The notes below the pieces were generated by a model. The model was not told where the DNA came from and ran no database searches. It worked only from the letters and a program-made list of their open reading frames with translations. A stretch of DNA of 64,000 nucleotides from Pectinophora gossypiella (taxonomy: Eukaryota; Arthropoda; Insecta; Lepidoptera; Gelechiidae): positions 2,640,786 through 2,704,785 of the forward strand of contig NC_065424.1 of assembly GCF_024362695.1 (NCBI RefSeq), given 5' to 3'. The translations under genes were made by a program, and so were the position numbers. This document shows, piece after piece, positions 24,684 to 36,130 of this stretch (position 1 is the stretch's first letter; each line of letters begins with the position of its first letter).

Positions 24684-25095
24684 CTTTTTTTGCGACTTAT
24701 TGCTCGCTGAAGGCTCGCTGAAGGCTCGCTGAAGGCTCTCACCCGGTACAACGTTTAAGACAAGGCCTGAGGGTGCCTTGCCTTGCCTGAGGGGGCCTGA
24801 GAGGTCGCACAAATGGGGAGCGCTGAAGGCTCTCACCCGGTACAACGTTTAAGACAAGGCCTGAGGGTGCCTTGCCTTGCCTGAGGGGGCCTGAGAGGTC
24901 GCACAAATGGGGAGCGCTGAAGGCTCTCACCCGGTACAACGTTTAAGACAAGGCCTGAGGGTGCCCAGTTGGTCGCGAACCTCGGCTCAGGGCGTCGTCT
25001 GAGAGGACAAATATTTGAAAGAATTAATCGACTCTAGTGGGTCGATAGCGATAAGCGCTGATTGCGAGAAATCGTCGACCACGCCGGCGGGGAGA
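24684..25095 (-). mobile_element. LINE-J 3' end with internal tandem expansion
   Basis: Read on the minus strand, it runs from CGCCGGCGTGGTCGACGATT through a stop-containing 3' region to a short A-run at 24684-24692. Its 3' untranslated part has been multiplied: a 94-bp unit starts at about 24734, 24828 and 24922, and an 11-bp unit GCTCGCTGAAG is repeated three times before it. A 66-codon minus-strand frame here is only the repeat read through. Confidence 0.7.
24734..24980. repeat. 94-bp tandem repeat, about 2.6 copies
   Basis: Each unit begins GGCTCTCACCCGGTACAACG and includes GGCCTGAGGGTGCC. The three starts are exactly 94 bp apart. Units are essentially identical, so the expansion is recent or homogenised. 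Confidence 0.85.
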
Positions 25096-25410
25096 AAGAA
25101 AGCAAATTGGCATACGACCACGGCTATCTCGGATATTCTTCCGAATAGTAATTCTTAAATATTTTCTTGTTTCATACTTTTAGGGTTTTACTTTTTAAAC
25201 GTATATTTTTTTAGGCTAATAATGTAAATCACAAATCTACTACATAATTAAACTAACCACAGACTAATAAAAAGATACTAGGTATACATTGACATTGTTA
25301 TCGTAGATAAAAAAAATTGAATTTATTTACAGCCAGTTATTATTAACTATTATTGTACTGATAAAAATAAAAACATGCTCTTTGTACCTTGTACGAAGAC
25401 TAAGATTAGG

Positions 25411-25553
25411 TACAGTCATGAGCAATATCATGTACCCACTTTAGAACCCTGTCGCACTATCATATTTGACATTTAATGAGGCTTATGGTTTAATTTGTCA
25501 GAAAAGTTAATGTGCTATGATTGCAAAGTGTAATACATAATAGTACTCGAGAC
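25411..25553. mobile_element. MITE-C copy
   Basis: Begins GGTACAGTCATGAGCAATAT and ends near AGTACTCGAGA, with CTGTCGCACTATCATATTTG inside. Confidence 0.65.
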
Positions 25554-25621
25554 ATACTTAACTAGTAAGTATCACTTCTATGCTGGACTGAAAGCGAATA
25601 AAAAAATATAATAACATTATC

Positions 25622-25700
25622 AGCTGCCTACCCTGACACCAGGGTTGATCAGGCTGGTAATCCACCTCACAACCCACACGATAAGAAGAAGATGCTGCTT
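25622..25700 (+). mobile_element. SINE-2 3' fragment
   Basis: CCTGACACCAGGGTTGATCAGG followed by CCACCTCACAACCCACACG, the tail end of SINE-2 without its head. Confidence 0.6.
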
Positions 25701-25789
25701 GTATTCCCGGCATGTCGAAAAATCCGACAGATGGATCGTGTCCTTTCTAACACGATGGATAATTGTTATCAGCGATAGGCTGAGGCTGC

Positions 25790-25910
25790 CCTTGTCACCA
25801 TAAGGTTCATCATATCCATCTTAGGATTTCGAATCGACAGTGGCTGCAAGTCTTAACTTATAGCTCTGCCCACGCCACTAGGGATTACTGGCGTGAGTTT
25901 GTGTAAGTAA
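25790..25910 (+). mobile_element. LINE-K 3' end fragment
   Basis: AAGGTTCATCATATCCATC, CAGTGGCTGCAAGTC and GGCGTGAGTTTGTGTAAG match 50945-51092. The CGTGAGTTTATGTATGT tail resembles a LINE 3' end; class uncertain. Confidence 0.5.
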
Positions 25911-26322
25911 CTAGTAGATATATTTATAATCCAGCACGAGACTAAGCATGTGTGAGCGTACAACAGCTGATATGATAAGCGTATCTATATTACCAAGTGA
26001 TTGTGATAAACACGGCAAAACTTTGTCTCTACAGATTCATAAAATAAATCTATTTTGACTATACTTTTGTAGGAAAGAATATTGGCAGGTAAATTTATTT
26101 GTGGTAAGGACGAAAATAACTATTAAGTACTTACATTGATTATTTTTGAAACCAGAAAAATACTTGTTATAATGACAGCTGTCAAATTAAGTTTCCTATT
26201 TCTACCACAGCTTGAATATTAATGGATAATATGTTTACTATAGTAATGAATTAGAGGTATTTAGGCAAAAGACTCGCGATGCTACATATTATTATTAAAC
26301 TTTGATAATCGACTGTCAACTC

Positions 26323-26560
26323 AACTTTCGCAAAGGCCGGTCATAGGATGGGTGACCACAAAAAAAAAGTTTTCATCTCGAGCTCCTCCGTGCTTCGGAA
26401 GGCACGTTAAGCCGTTGGTCCCGGCTGCATTAGCAGTCGTTAATAACCATCAATCTGCACTGGGCCCGCGTGATGGTTTAAGGCCCGATCTCCCTATCCA
26501 TCCATAGGGAAGGCCTGTGCCCCTGCAGTGGGGACGTTAATGGGCTGGTGATGATGAATC
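26323..26560 (+). mobile_element. SINE-5S copy, 5'-truncated
   Basis: Begins in the 5S-like part (TTTCGCAAAGGCCGGTCATA) and ends GCAGTGGGGACG..GCTGGTGATGATG. It lacks the tRNA-like A-box segment seen at 54724-55018. Confidence 0.75.
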
Positions 26561-26599
26561 AACTGTAGTGCATATAACTCGCAGAGCGCACATAGTAAT

Positions 26600-26885
26600 G
26601 ATATTCATCTTCGATAGTGATGGTTGTAGGGTGGCTGACTAACCTCAGTAACCTTGGTATCAGGGTTATTATTAAGCCGCCAGAGGCCCCTAACACGGTA
26701 AGTAGTAACCGGGACCAACGGCTTAACATCATCTGACTTTCGGACAACCGGGTGATCAGTCTGTAATGCCATAACCAAACTAGAGATCACAAATTGTTTT
26801 TTATGATTTTCGCATCAGGATTCCAAACCCGGGACTTCCAGACGGCCCAATGCTCAACCCCTGACCACAGTGAGGCCGTTTACTA
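26600..26885 (-). mobile_element. SINE-2 copy, decayed
   Basis: Keeps AACCGGGACCAACGGCTTAA, the complement of the shared SINE core, and a decayed B box on the minus strand. Confidence 0.6.
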
Positions 26886-27379
26886 GATATACACGTTAAA
26901 AAACAATATATTGTTTTTTTTTTATTATTTCAAATCAATATGTACCTAAGTATACTAAAATTGGCAACCTCACTACAATCCACATTCAAAACTTAATTAT
27001 AAATCTTGTATATACGTGTATTTCCATTTTTTAGGTAAGCTAACATTGTACGACCTCTGATATGACTACGTGTGAAGTTTCACAAAAGCTTGACCTTAAT
27101 CATATTCCATACAAGTTTCCGACAAATGCTTTTATGTCCTTTTTTACAACCAATCAAGGATTTGTGCATAAAACTCCTATACTTAATTATATTTAAAATC
27201 TTTACGTATTTATGTACGTGGCCGGTAATTAAAAAGTAATCACATAATTAATAAAATAAACGAATAATAATAGATAAATATTTTAGAGATTTATAATCAA
27301 GATAACTTTTTTATTGTATTTCATAAATTACATGGATAAAGTCTTAAATTGTCGTTATTCTATGGTATCCTATACAAGA

Positions 27380-27715
27380 AAAAGCAAAATTGCTGTTCGG
27401 CCGCATGGTTTTGTCTTTGCCTTTCCCCAAGGGGATATATGTTTTTTTTTGCCTTTTGTCCCTTTAAAGGACAGGCTAAGACTGTAAGACCCTGCTGCCT
27501 AGTCTTCAGTACATTTTCTTTGCTGTTTAATTCCAATAAGTATATAATAAAGTCTTCTAATAAATTCATTGTGTCAAATCCATAAATAAGGTTTTGAAGT
27601 TTTATATTTATTGTAAAATCCGATGAATTAAGCAACGTAATTAAGTTTTTTTTGTAACCCCCAAGGGGATAAACAAATTAGAAAAGAAAAACAAAATGGC
27701 TGTCAGTGTTCACAG
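27380..27715. repeat. Low-confidence dispersed repeat with CCCCAAGGGGATA blocks
   Basis: TTTCCCCAAGGGGATATATG at about 27424 and CCCCCAAGGGGATAAACAAA at about 27658 are related blocks beside T-runs. A similar TTACCCTTCGGGGAAAAC occurs at 14111. The overlapping small ORFs are not supported as genes. Confidence 0.35.
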
Positions 27716-28135
27716 TTGTACTTACAAAGAAATCAAAATGCAATACATAAGATAAATTGACCTCCAAACTTACATATTATAATTAGTTCCAAATGAACAG
27801 CTTACAATTCTTATCAGTATCCTTTGTCAAAAAGTGATGACGCAAATGCAAATTATTCTTATAAGTAAATAATTTCATTGCTAATTTGTGAAGTAAGTCA
27901 TGCATTTATATTAGTTACTTTGTTAAGATTTCAGTTGGCAGCATTCGTTTAGATTAAAGAAGATTAGAATTAACATGATGCAAACGTACCTATTTCAAAT
28001 TAAGAACAGAGGACGGGCGAATGTGGCACTCATATTCTTTAAATTAATGACGTGGAGAATTATTCAAAGAAAAGGAACACTTGCAACTTGCTAGTAAAGT
28101 TACTTGCCAATTCAGCAAGCAATAGGGGCGTGTAC

Positions 28136-28390
28136 TAGGTTCAAGATAAATTATGAAAATCTGATTTTACTAAATAAAGACAGATCTAGAACTAATGAAA
28201 AATAATTTCTTTTTCTATTTAACTTATTTATGGATTTTAATCAAGAAAAACGTAATAATAATTCTGACATTTTATCACATTTTTCTATGACGTCACACTG
28301 TACTGTTTCGTACAATTCCATAGTAATTTTGTGTTTTGACATTTATTATAAAGTACCTGATTTGACTAGTTGGAAACTAGTCTATTCACC
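28136..28390. mobile_element. MITE-A copy
   Basis: Starts TAGGTTCAAGATAAATTATG and ends TTTGACTAGTTGGAAACTAG. Contains TATGACGTCACACTG, a CRE-like palindrome typical of the family. Confidence 0.7.
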
Positions 28391-29002
28391 CTTGCATTAA
28401 TTTAGTTTTGCGACAATTTGCAAAAACGAGAAGACGCGTTTTTTACGACAGAGATTTACTTATAATTTCGTGGCATAAATTCATACAAGCAATAAACATA
28501 CAAATAGATCTGCCTCTCTTATCATTTTATAGTTACAAAGATTACGTTGGAATTATCTGAAGTCAGTGACTACAAGTCTGCAATCTAACAGTCGTACAAC
28601 TCTGGAATATACCTAACTGTGAATAGGATTCTTATACTCGTAACTGTAAAACATTAATGTTCGTTATACGACTATGTACCTATTCTTTACAAATAGCATT
28701 GGGTAAACACGTTTAACTGACGTTACCAAATATACGAAGCTTAAAATCGCATTATAAACATTTGGAATGTTGCTCTTCGAAAAGAAAGCGCACAGTTCAG
28801 TGTGATAGTATCAAATCAAATATATTGCACACATACCTACACGAAACAATTTTAAAACTTAACAAGAAAATTTTTGTTTGTTTTTTTTTTGTTTGATTTA
28901 TTTTTTGTTGTTTTGTTTTTTGGAGATTTTGGTGTCCTTATTTATATCAGTATTTTGTGTCCATTGTGCTCAATAAAGTATTTTGTCTATCTATTACTAG
29001 GT

Positions 29003-29170
29003 CAAAGATAAATATGAAATTTTAAAACCAAACCAAAAAAGACAGATCTAAAAGTGACAAAAAACGTTTTCTTTTTCTATTTAACTTATTTGTGAATTTT
29101 AATAAAGAAAAATGTAATGATAAGTGCGACATTTTGTCACGTTTTTCTGTGACGTCACAGGTTGCTTTTT
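29003..29170. mobile_element. MITE-A truncated copy
   Basis: TCAAAGATAAATATG start and GACGTCACAGGTTGC near the break, followed by unrelated DNA. Confidence 0.55.
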
Positions 29171-29605
29171 AGAAAAACTTATTTTCAATCAATACTGCTC
29201 CACTTGGCTGCTTTTCTTTTCGTAACTCATCCTTCGCACGGGATACACTCCACGTTGCTCCACATGTCATAGCAATTTAACACGAATTTTAGCAGCTTAG
29301 TATGGAGAACTGTGAAAATTTCGGAACATTCTACAGTGCTGCCGCTTACGTTTGAGCGTCTAGTTTTTATCCTAATTCTGTTAATGTTCATTCTAGTTGT
29401 TTTTCTCTAACCAACAGCGATCACAAATTCTACGTCACGCCACAGTCGTCACTTGTCAACTCATTAATACTAATAACATTTAATTAATGTATTAATGACT
29501 AAAGACTAACAGTGATTGGTACCATTGTCTACTAATGAAATAGTATTTAGAAAGTTACTTATATCCAACTGTCAGTCTAGGTCTAACCACCCAAACACAA
29601 ACTAG

Positions 29606-29912
29606 ATCCGTGGTAGCCCAGATGGTAGAACACTTGCCTCTCACTTAGAGGTCGCAGGTTCGAATCTAGCACAGGCCTAAACCAATGATTGTCGAATTCA
29701 TATTTTTTTTTTGTTTATAAATGATTATCACGTGCTCAACGGTGAAAGAAAACATCGTGAGGAAACCCACATTCCCGAGAAATGCATTTTCGGAGGTATG
29801 TGACCTAACCTGTATCGGGCTGGTTTCAGTGCAGTCGCTTCTGTAGAAAACCGGACCTGTCAAAGCTTCAGGTTAGGTAAACGGACCCTGTGAGTAATGC
29901 TAGGGGGATGAT
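29606..29912 (+). mobile_element. SINE-1 copy, best-preserved
   Basis: Head with TGGTAGCCCAGATGGTAG (A box) and GCAGGTTCGAATCTAGC (B box), 41 bp apart. The body includes TCGTGAGGAAACCCACATTC and the 3' part CTTCAGGTTAGG. It ends with a GATGATGATG tail like the RTE LINEs, suggesting the same mobilising machinery. Confidence 0.8.
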
Positions 29913-30306
29913 GATGACTCTAGGTCTAACCAGTAAAAACCATTCACTTTAGTTCTTCTTTCGATAGATGTTTTCAAAAATCAAGTTACAGTCTTGAAAA
30001 CTTTATCAACGCTCGTGACAATATATTATATTTTGTAGTTCCGTAAGTACATGAACACAAGTGTTCATACAAGTATCACGCCATATGTTTATTATATTCC
30101 ATGTCCACGTAAATAAAATAGACACTTATAATTTTTTAAATTAGGTCCATAACTCTGCAAACTGCGAACGTATCTACATATCTGAGTGAGATATAGGTAT
30201 ATATATAAGTGTGAATGTTACACGGCTACTTTAATATAAACTTAACTTAAAATAAATGTCAAATGTGTGTGTGTATCTTATATTTTAATGTAAATATGAT
30301 AAATTA

Positions 30307-30676
30307 TGGGTCTCGTGAGGAGGCTCGGTGTCGCTCAGTGGGCAATGGAGAGATCGGTATTTCCCTGCTCGATCGAATCAGAAATGAGGAGATCTGCAGG
30401 AGAACTAAAGTCACCGACATAGCTCAAAGAATTGCAAAGATGAAGTGGCAGTGGGCAGGACATATAGCGAGGAGAACCGATGGCCGCTGGGGCGGAAAGG
30501 TTCTAGAATGGCGACCACGTGTCGGACGACGCTCAGTGGGTAGGCCCGCTACAAGGTGGACCGACTATCTGGTGAAGGTCGCGAGAAGCCGCTGGATGCG
30601 GGCAGCGCAGGACCGATCGTCGTGGAGATCCTTGGGGGAGGCCTATGCCCAGCAGTGGGCGTCGTACGGCTGATGA
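30307..30676 (+). mobile_element. RTE-B LINE 3' end, 5'-truncated, with reverse-transcriptase C-terminus
   Basis: From about 30370 the plus-strand frame encodes a basic C-terminal segment with R-R-T-K-V-T-D-I-A, then K-W-Q-W-A-G-H-I-A-R-R, then R-R-S-V-G-R-P. It ends in A-Q-Q-W-A-S-Y-G. The stop TGA (30671-30673) is formed by the first unit of the TGATGATGAT tail. This tail is typical of RTE-clade endonuclease/reverse-transcriptase proteins. The first ~60 bp hold the same protein in another frame, so a frameshift is present. ATGATAAATTA occurs at 30296-30306 and 30676-30686 as a target duplication (it overlaps the tail by a base). Confidence 0.85.
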
Positions 30677-31516
30677 TGATAAATTAATAACGCCTCCCAT
30701 TGTATGTCTTTTGTCCTACTTGTCCTGTGTGATTGTGCAATAAATAGTTTTGTATTGTATTCTATAAATGTCCACTATACAAATCCAAAATTCTACTATA
30801 TTAAAATAAGAATTCTTAAAATAAGAATAATTCTTTAAAATAAGAATCTACTACAAGTCTACAACAAAAATTGAAGTATGTTTTCATGTCTATTATTGAG
30901 TTCTGTGGTAGTAGGGTGCCATTTTTAAGAAATTTTATATTCAAACAAAAGACGTGCCAATTTGGACTCTACGGTCAAAGTTTTATATTCAATTACAAAA
31001 AGAGACGCAGATATAGCCGGTCACTTTCTCTCCCATTCAAAGTATGTGACCTTGATTGCGACTGCAATATGAAAAGCATTCTGTGTAGAACGCTAGACTC
31101 AGCTTTGCAAGGACCGTTATAAAAAGAGTTATTTTTAGAAGAATAATTCAATACTTACGACACAACATTTCAATGTAATCGGCAATTTACATTAGAAATA
31201 TTATTAAATATTTATCTAAATAGTCGAAGTAGGAACTCTCTTCTTGTTCCTTCAGAACAATTTGTAAGGATATATAAATCTTGACAAAAATATTTCTGCT
31301 TCAAACCAGCCTCTGTAAGCTGTACTAATAGGTATTTGGAGAAATAAAATATCATGATAAAAGACACTAACGTTACTTATAAGTTTATTGGACTGGACTC
31401 GTTGTTGATCGTTACGTGACCTCGATCAACACTCGAGAAATAATATACATGTCAACGTTCAACTACTAAATAGGTAATAGGTATGGAAAAATATTGTGGT
31501 AAAATCGATCGACAAA

Positions 31517-31681
31517 AACGTCGTGAGGAAACGCACGCATGTTACCTAAGAAATGTGATTCGGCGATAGGTACCTAACCTAACTTGTAATGGAGCTTCGT
31601 TTTCCCTTAGTTGAAAGGTTACATTAACAGCCGCCTCTGTCAGATTGAATGAACTTGGAATGGGACCCTGTGAAAAACGAT
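31517..31681 (+). mobile_element. SINE-1 body fragment
   Basis: CGTCGTGAGGAAACGCACG, ACCTAACTTGTAATGG and TGGGACCCTGTG match the SINE-1 body without the tRNA head. Confidence 0.55.
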
Positions 31682-31713
31682 TATTACGGAACGAAGATTT
31701 TAATGGAACTAAT

Positions 31714-32110
31714 TGGCTAGTTTCCAGCTAGTCAAATCAGTTACAAAATTACTATAGAGTTTGTATGAAAAAGCACCCTGTGGCGTCATAAAAACCCTGA
31801 TAAAGTGTTTGTCATATTATTTTACGTTTATCATGATTAAAATTCATAAATGAGTTTAAAAAATTTAAAATCTTTATTAGTTTTAGGAAAAAGAGAGGAA
31901 GGGGAAGACCAAGAAGAGCTTACATGGAACAGATTAAAGAAAAGGTTAACGTCGTGTCTTATAGGGAAGTCAAGGAATTGGCCTTTGATAGACTGGAATG
32001 GAAAATGCTACACCGACAAGAGCGTGGCTCTTAAATTGATGATGATGATGATTAGTTTTAGACCTGTCTTTATTAAGTAATTCGAATTTCATAATTTATC
32101 TTGAACTTAG
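31714..32110. mobile_element. MITE-A copy interrupted by an RTE-A insertion
   Basis: Starts CTAGTTTCCAGCTAGTCAAA and ends ATAATTTATCTTGAACTTAG. The insertion at 31887-32050 splits it. Confidence 0.75.
31887..32050 (+). mobile_element. RTE-A LINE 3' end with 11-bp target duplication
   Basis: The frame 31888-32034 encodes 48 residues starting K-K-R-G-R-G-R-P-R-R and ending L-H-R-Q-E-R-G-S, then TAA and a GATGATGATG tail. ATTAGTTTTAG is at 31876-31886 and 32051-32061. This shows the open C-terminus that the copies at 1877, 14362 and 43140 have lost to decay. Confidence 0.85.
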
Positions 32111-33252
32111 TACACGACCCAATTGACAAGTCATAATATTTCGATGCAGATACTGCGACACTAGTGCCGAGGCTGCCAACCTTTTTGGTGGCGCTGACGT
32201 ACTGCCTGTTGTGCTGATGTTTGTACGCATGAATACTGCCGATCGGTGAGCGGAAACTGCCGATAGTGCTGTCCGGGTGGCAAGATAGGCAACAGTGCCA
32301 ATGACATTTCAAGAAGAAAAAAGTGAGTTTATACATTCAAACATTTTCTTATTTTTGTTCTATGTTACTCGACTGACCGGACAACGTGACCGGACGGACA
32401 CCGGACAAAATAGAGGAGATTAGAAATAACTGTTCCCCGATCTGAGGACCTGATTTGACTATCAAAAAATGTATGGCACAAATGCTTTTCAATCGAACTG
32501 AGCGCCCGGTGTTGTGATGATACGATTGGGAGCCCGGAAAGGAACCTGAAGAACATCGGCCAAAGGTCTGAAATAAAAACTGATGAAAAAACCTAACGTG
32601 TTTCCACTATTATTATGGAAGCGAACCCTGACACTGGGATGGAATACGATTTCAATCAAATGTAAACTCAAAACATCTTTAACATTTTGCTACATCATGC
32701 TAGATTGACTCCCGAATTATTTTTTATTTTTTTGAGAAACGAGTTAAAACGTTCCTTGACATCATTATAAGTCGTCTGCTGACGTGCCTCACTTCGTTCC
32801 AAATAAGGTCCACGCGATGTCAGATTGTGACAAGACGCGTTTGGGCTAAAAGGGAGAAAGTTTCGCCATGCGTTCGTTGCGTGTTGAATGAACTAGCTGT
32901 TCAAGGCATCTCGTAAAAACTTAACAGCTCTGCTGCGTTTATTTATTCAATATTCGTTTTTTTGGTGCCAGTGTACTCATTATTCCAGTGCAATAGATGG
33001 TATTTCGCAATCAAAACAAACAATTACAACTCAGTAAGTACATCGATTTGATATTGATAATTACATTGATATTGAATTGAAACATCCATGCCTCTATCGA
33101 GGATTATAAAAAATCTGCCGAATCATTTGCAGTATCCGGGTAAATTAATCAAAATAGTGTGCATTACAGCTTTGTATCTTTATGAAGGGTAATGCACTCA
33201 ACGAATTAATGCAATAATAAAGAAGATTCTCCCTGGCACTGCGTGACAACGG

Positions 33253-33345
33253 ATTTTTAGGGTTCCGTAGCCAAATGGCAAAAACGGAACCCTTATGGAT
33301 TCGTCATGTCTGTCTGTCCGTGAAATTATGAACCATTAGTTGTCA
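33253..33345 (+). repeat. Dispersed repeat with AGGGTTCCGTAGCC / CGGAACCCT arms
   Basis: AGGGTTCCGTAGCCAAATGG and AAAACGGAACCCTTATGG, followed by GTCATGTCTGTCTGTCCG. This block is common in lepidopteran genomes to my knowledge. No ORF. Confidence 0.55.
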
Positions 33346-35287
33346 TAATTATAAAATGTATTTTTTTGTAGGTGGTTTTGGTGTATTACAGAAACGACAT
33401 GTAACCAGGAGGTCTCAAGTGCAACCAGTTAATTTATTACTTTGCAAGAAACTGATTGGACTTTTGCACCTTATCGTATCTATAAGACAGAAATCAACAA
33501 ATCACACAAATAATTATTAGAAGGTTTATTGTATTCAAGTGATGGGTGTTTCAGTATATTTCCATTTGACCGATGATTTTTAATTCATTAGTCTAATTAT
33601 ACATTTTAAATCGGTCGCTGCGAGCGTTCGACTTACTTTAAAGAACTTTTAACCCCATTTCCTGAGTTGATAAGCCACTTTTGAATAAATAAGTAAGCGT
33701 TTCAATTCTTTTCTTTGCATAGATTACCTACATGCTACATGTTTCATTCATGGTGAGGGATAGAAAGTAAAGTCTCCTATTCACTAGATGACATACACCG
33801 GTCATGCAACTCATGTCGCCAGAGATATCGATGTTTTGGACTAACTAAACAGCTTATCTCGCGTTCTTTCATGTCATAATACCTACCTATGGTAAGTAAC
33901 CATTAGCACGACTTATCTATCATGCCTAGTTTTCCACGTGTTGCGGCACATTTTGTAGGTTTACACTTATAACATCCCATGCTCTTTATGATTCCCGGCG
34001 TGACGGGAAGGCATTCAGGTCGATAAGGAGAATAGAATGTTATTATGATACTCTCAAGATTTTGTTCCGTTTTTAGTCAAGCTGCCTGAAATGAATTCTG
34101 CAAATATTAGACCCGCTAACATAGAATACATTCATGTTAGCGGGTCCTATGTATAGTATACATCCATATTCTACTTTGGTAATAGAAATAAATTAATAAA
34201 ATTCTCCGAGTTTTGAGGAACCGTTTACTCAACTAACAATTGATCACGATTAGACATCTAACAACTGTCATAGAGTAAAAATATACAAGAAGAGTTGGCA
34301 TTAAACCTATAAGAGATTTTACCTACACTGTATAAAATGTAGTCTCCTATCTTGTAATCAAGACAAGAGCAATCAACATAAAATGTAATAATAGAAAAAC
34401 GAAACAATAGAATGCTTGAGTAAGTAGATTTATATATGAGCAATAAAAGTCGTAAAATCAAAACAATTCTACTCGTAGACGACCCGATGGCATGAGATGA
34501 CGAGACCGTTCAGTTGAGAGTGTTGAGATTGAGACAGAACGTGGTTTTAACAGGAACTTGTTATTTATATTAGTCATCGAGTCATCAATAAAATAAATAA
34601 GTAGGTATAGGTAGGTACCTTACCTATTGTACACGCTTGCCAGTCCAAATACTTTTGCCACGTTCGGAAAACCTAAATAAACTAGTTTTTGCTTGTCTAC
34701 TCATTGCTTAGGGCAGCCACAAACATCGGTTTTCAAGATTCGGCTTCATGACGTGCTCCAAACCTAACTTTTAATAGATAAGTACAATACAAATCAATCT
34801 GTCTGTATGGAATCAAATGCAAACATAATAATTTAGCCCAATTGCGATAGGTAAGTATTCATATAATTATACCTACCAGTGTGTAGCGGTACTTAGCAAT
34901 TCATGTATTTTAATATTTTTATTTGCAATGTGTGCTATCAATACATGCAATCTACTCATTCCGATAGGATGAGATAACATAAAATTATCTAATTCTCTTG
35001 TTGATATTATTTGCTGACTCCGAATTTATTTTTTTATAGGTAATCTCTAAATTCTTGATGTAAACAGTTTGTTTTATATTAAAATTTATATAAATTTTTA
35101 TATTTATATAAATACCTATTAATAGATTTTACATCGTGTGTGCCCTGCCTATTTATTTAACGTTTCGTTTCTAACACCTTGTTGACGAAGAAATTAATTA
35201 AGAGTCTCGTGAATTTTAAACCGCTGTGATTTTCCATAAGTTGGCGTTGTTTTTAGTCTAAGTTTGATGAATGTAAGTAGTGTTTAC
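33346..35287. other. Proximal part of fus first intron, AT-rich
   Basis: Immediately downstream (minus-strand sense) of the fus donor site. The only structure seen is a small perfect hairpin at 34110-34146. No exon recognised. Confidence 0.5.
34110..34146. repeat. Perfect 13-bp stem, 11-nt loop hairpin
   Basis: GACCCGCTAACAT at 34110-34122 and ATGTTAGCGGGTC at 34134-34146. GC-richer than its surroundings. Confidence 0.7.
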
Positions 35288-35416
35288 CTGATTGGTGAGC
35301 ACATCGATGACGACGTAGGCAAGATAGACGATCTCCTCCTCATCGGAGCCCAATGCGGCGCCTCCTAGCCCGGCGGTCCGCACGTGCAGGGCACAAACCC
35401 AGCCACCGCTGATCAT
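35288..35416 (-). CDS. fus: fusilli/ESRP-type RNA-binding splicing regulator, first coding exon
   Basis: This is the amino-terminal 43 codons of an epithelial splicing regulatory protein (ESRP; fusilli in Drosophila), a nuclear RNA-binding protein that steers alternative splicing. The match rests on residues T14-A15-G16, L22-G23-S24-D25-E26 and the V35/V36..D38..N42 pattern, which align with the start of vertebrate ESRP1/2 as I remember it. The start ATG (35416-35414) is preceded five to six codons upstream by an in-frame TGA, so it is the first possible start. The exon ends CAG|GTAAAC at 35288/35287 in phase 0. The RRM domains are not here; they must lie further left, and none was found down to position 1. 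A partial gene by window edge, not by damage. Identity fairly sure, from one exon only. Confidence 0.75.
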
Positions 35417-36130
35417 CGCGCCATGCACTATTCACCAGCACGTAACCTTCCACCCCTCGGATTACACTTATTGTCTCACTGAGAGTACATTTAGATAGCC
35501 ATAACTGTTGCGTAGGTATTCTGTTTTAATCACTGCCACTAAATAGTGGAATTAGGGTCTAAATCCTTTCCGGCGTTTGGTGTATGCTGTCACCAAAGTC
35601 TACGGTGTTTGTGTATCATCAACCGAGCGAAGCACTTTTTAGAAACCTGGCGGTTACTCAACAGAACTCGCGTGCGGCTCGGACGCCGTTTTACCGTTTA
35701 CCGCTACTCGTCTACGTAAGCCGTTTCCGCTGCAGGTGAAAATCTGGAATTAACTCACAACACTTCTGTGGTAACACGTATTCGTCGAACCTAGTCCATC
35801 CAGTCGCAAAGTACCTACCTACTTGACTTTTTGATTGGTGTCAACGAACGATTCGATTTTTGATTGAGAAGTTCCGCGCGCACACGATCGGGTTAAATCG
35901 CTCGATTGAAAGATAAGTCACAGTTCAATTGAATCTGATTATAATTCGAATGTTTTATGGAATAAATTGTATTTATAAAAGAAGAAGTTAGGTGCAAGAC
36001 GAGCGCGCGCGTCTGCTCGGCGTTCCGACTGCCGTTCGCTCGCCCCCCGTAGGTTGACACTGCGCAGGTAAACCCAGGTGAGCGCCGCGACGTTGCCAAA
36101 CCGTTCATTATCATGATGACGAGATAGCTC
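35417..36130 (-). promoter_or_regulatory. fus: fus 5' untranslated / promoter region
   Basis: GC-richer than its flanks, with CpG-rich patches at 35660-35710 and 36000-36090. A possible acceptor CACCTGCAG near 35730-35740 (minus sense) hints at a spliced 5' UTR. No TATA box or start site could be fixed. The minus-strand ORFs of 67-73 codons at 35893-36142 are not supported as genes. Confidence 0.4.

Noticed and set aside
24739..24939. 66-codon minus-strand ORF with internal protein repeat
   Set aside because: It is only the 94-bp LINE-J tandem repeat read in an open frame.
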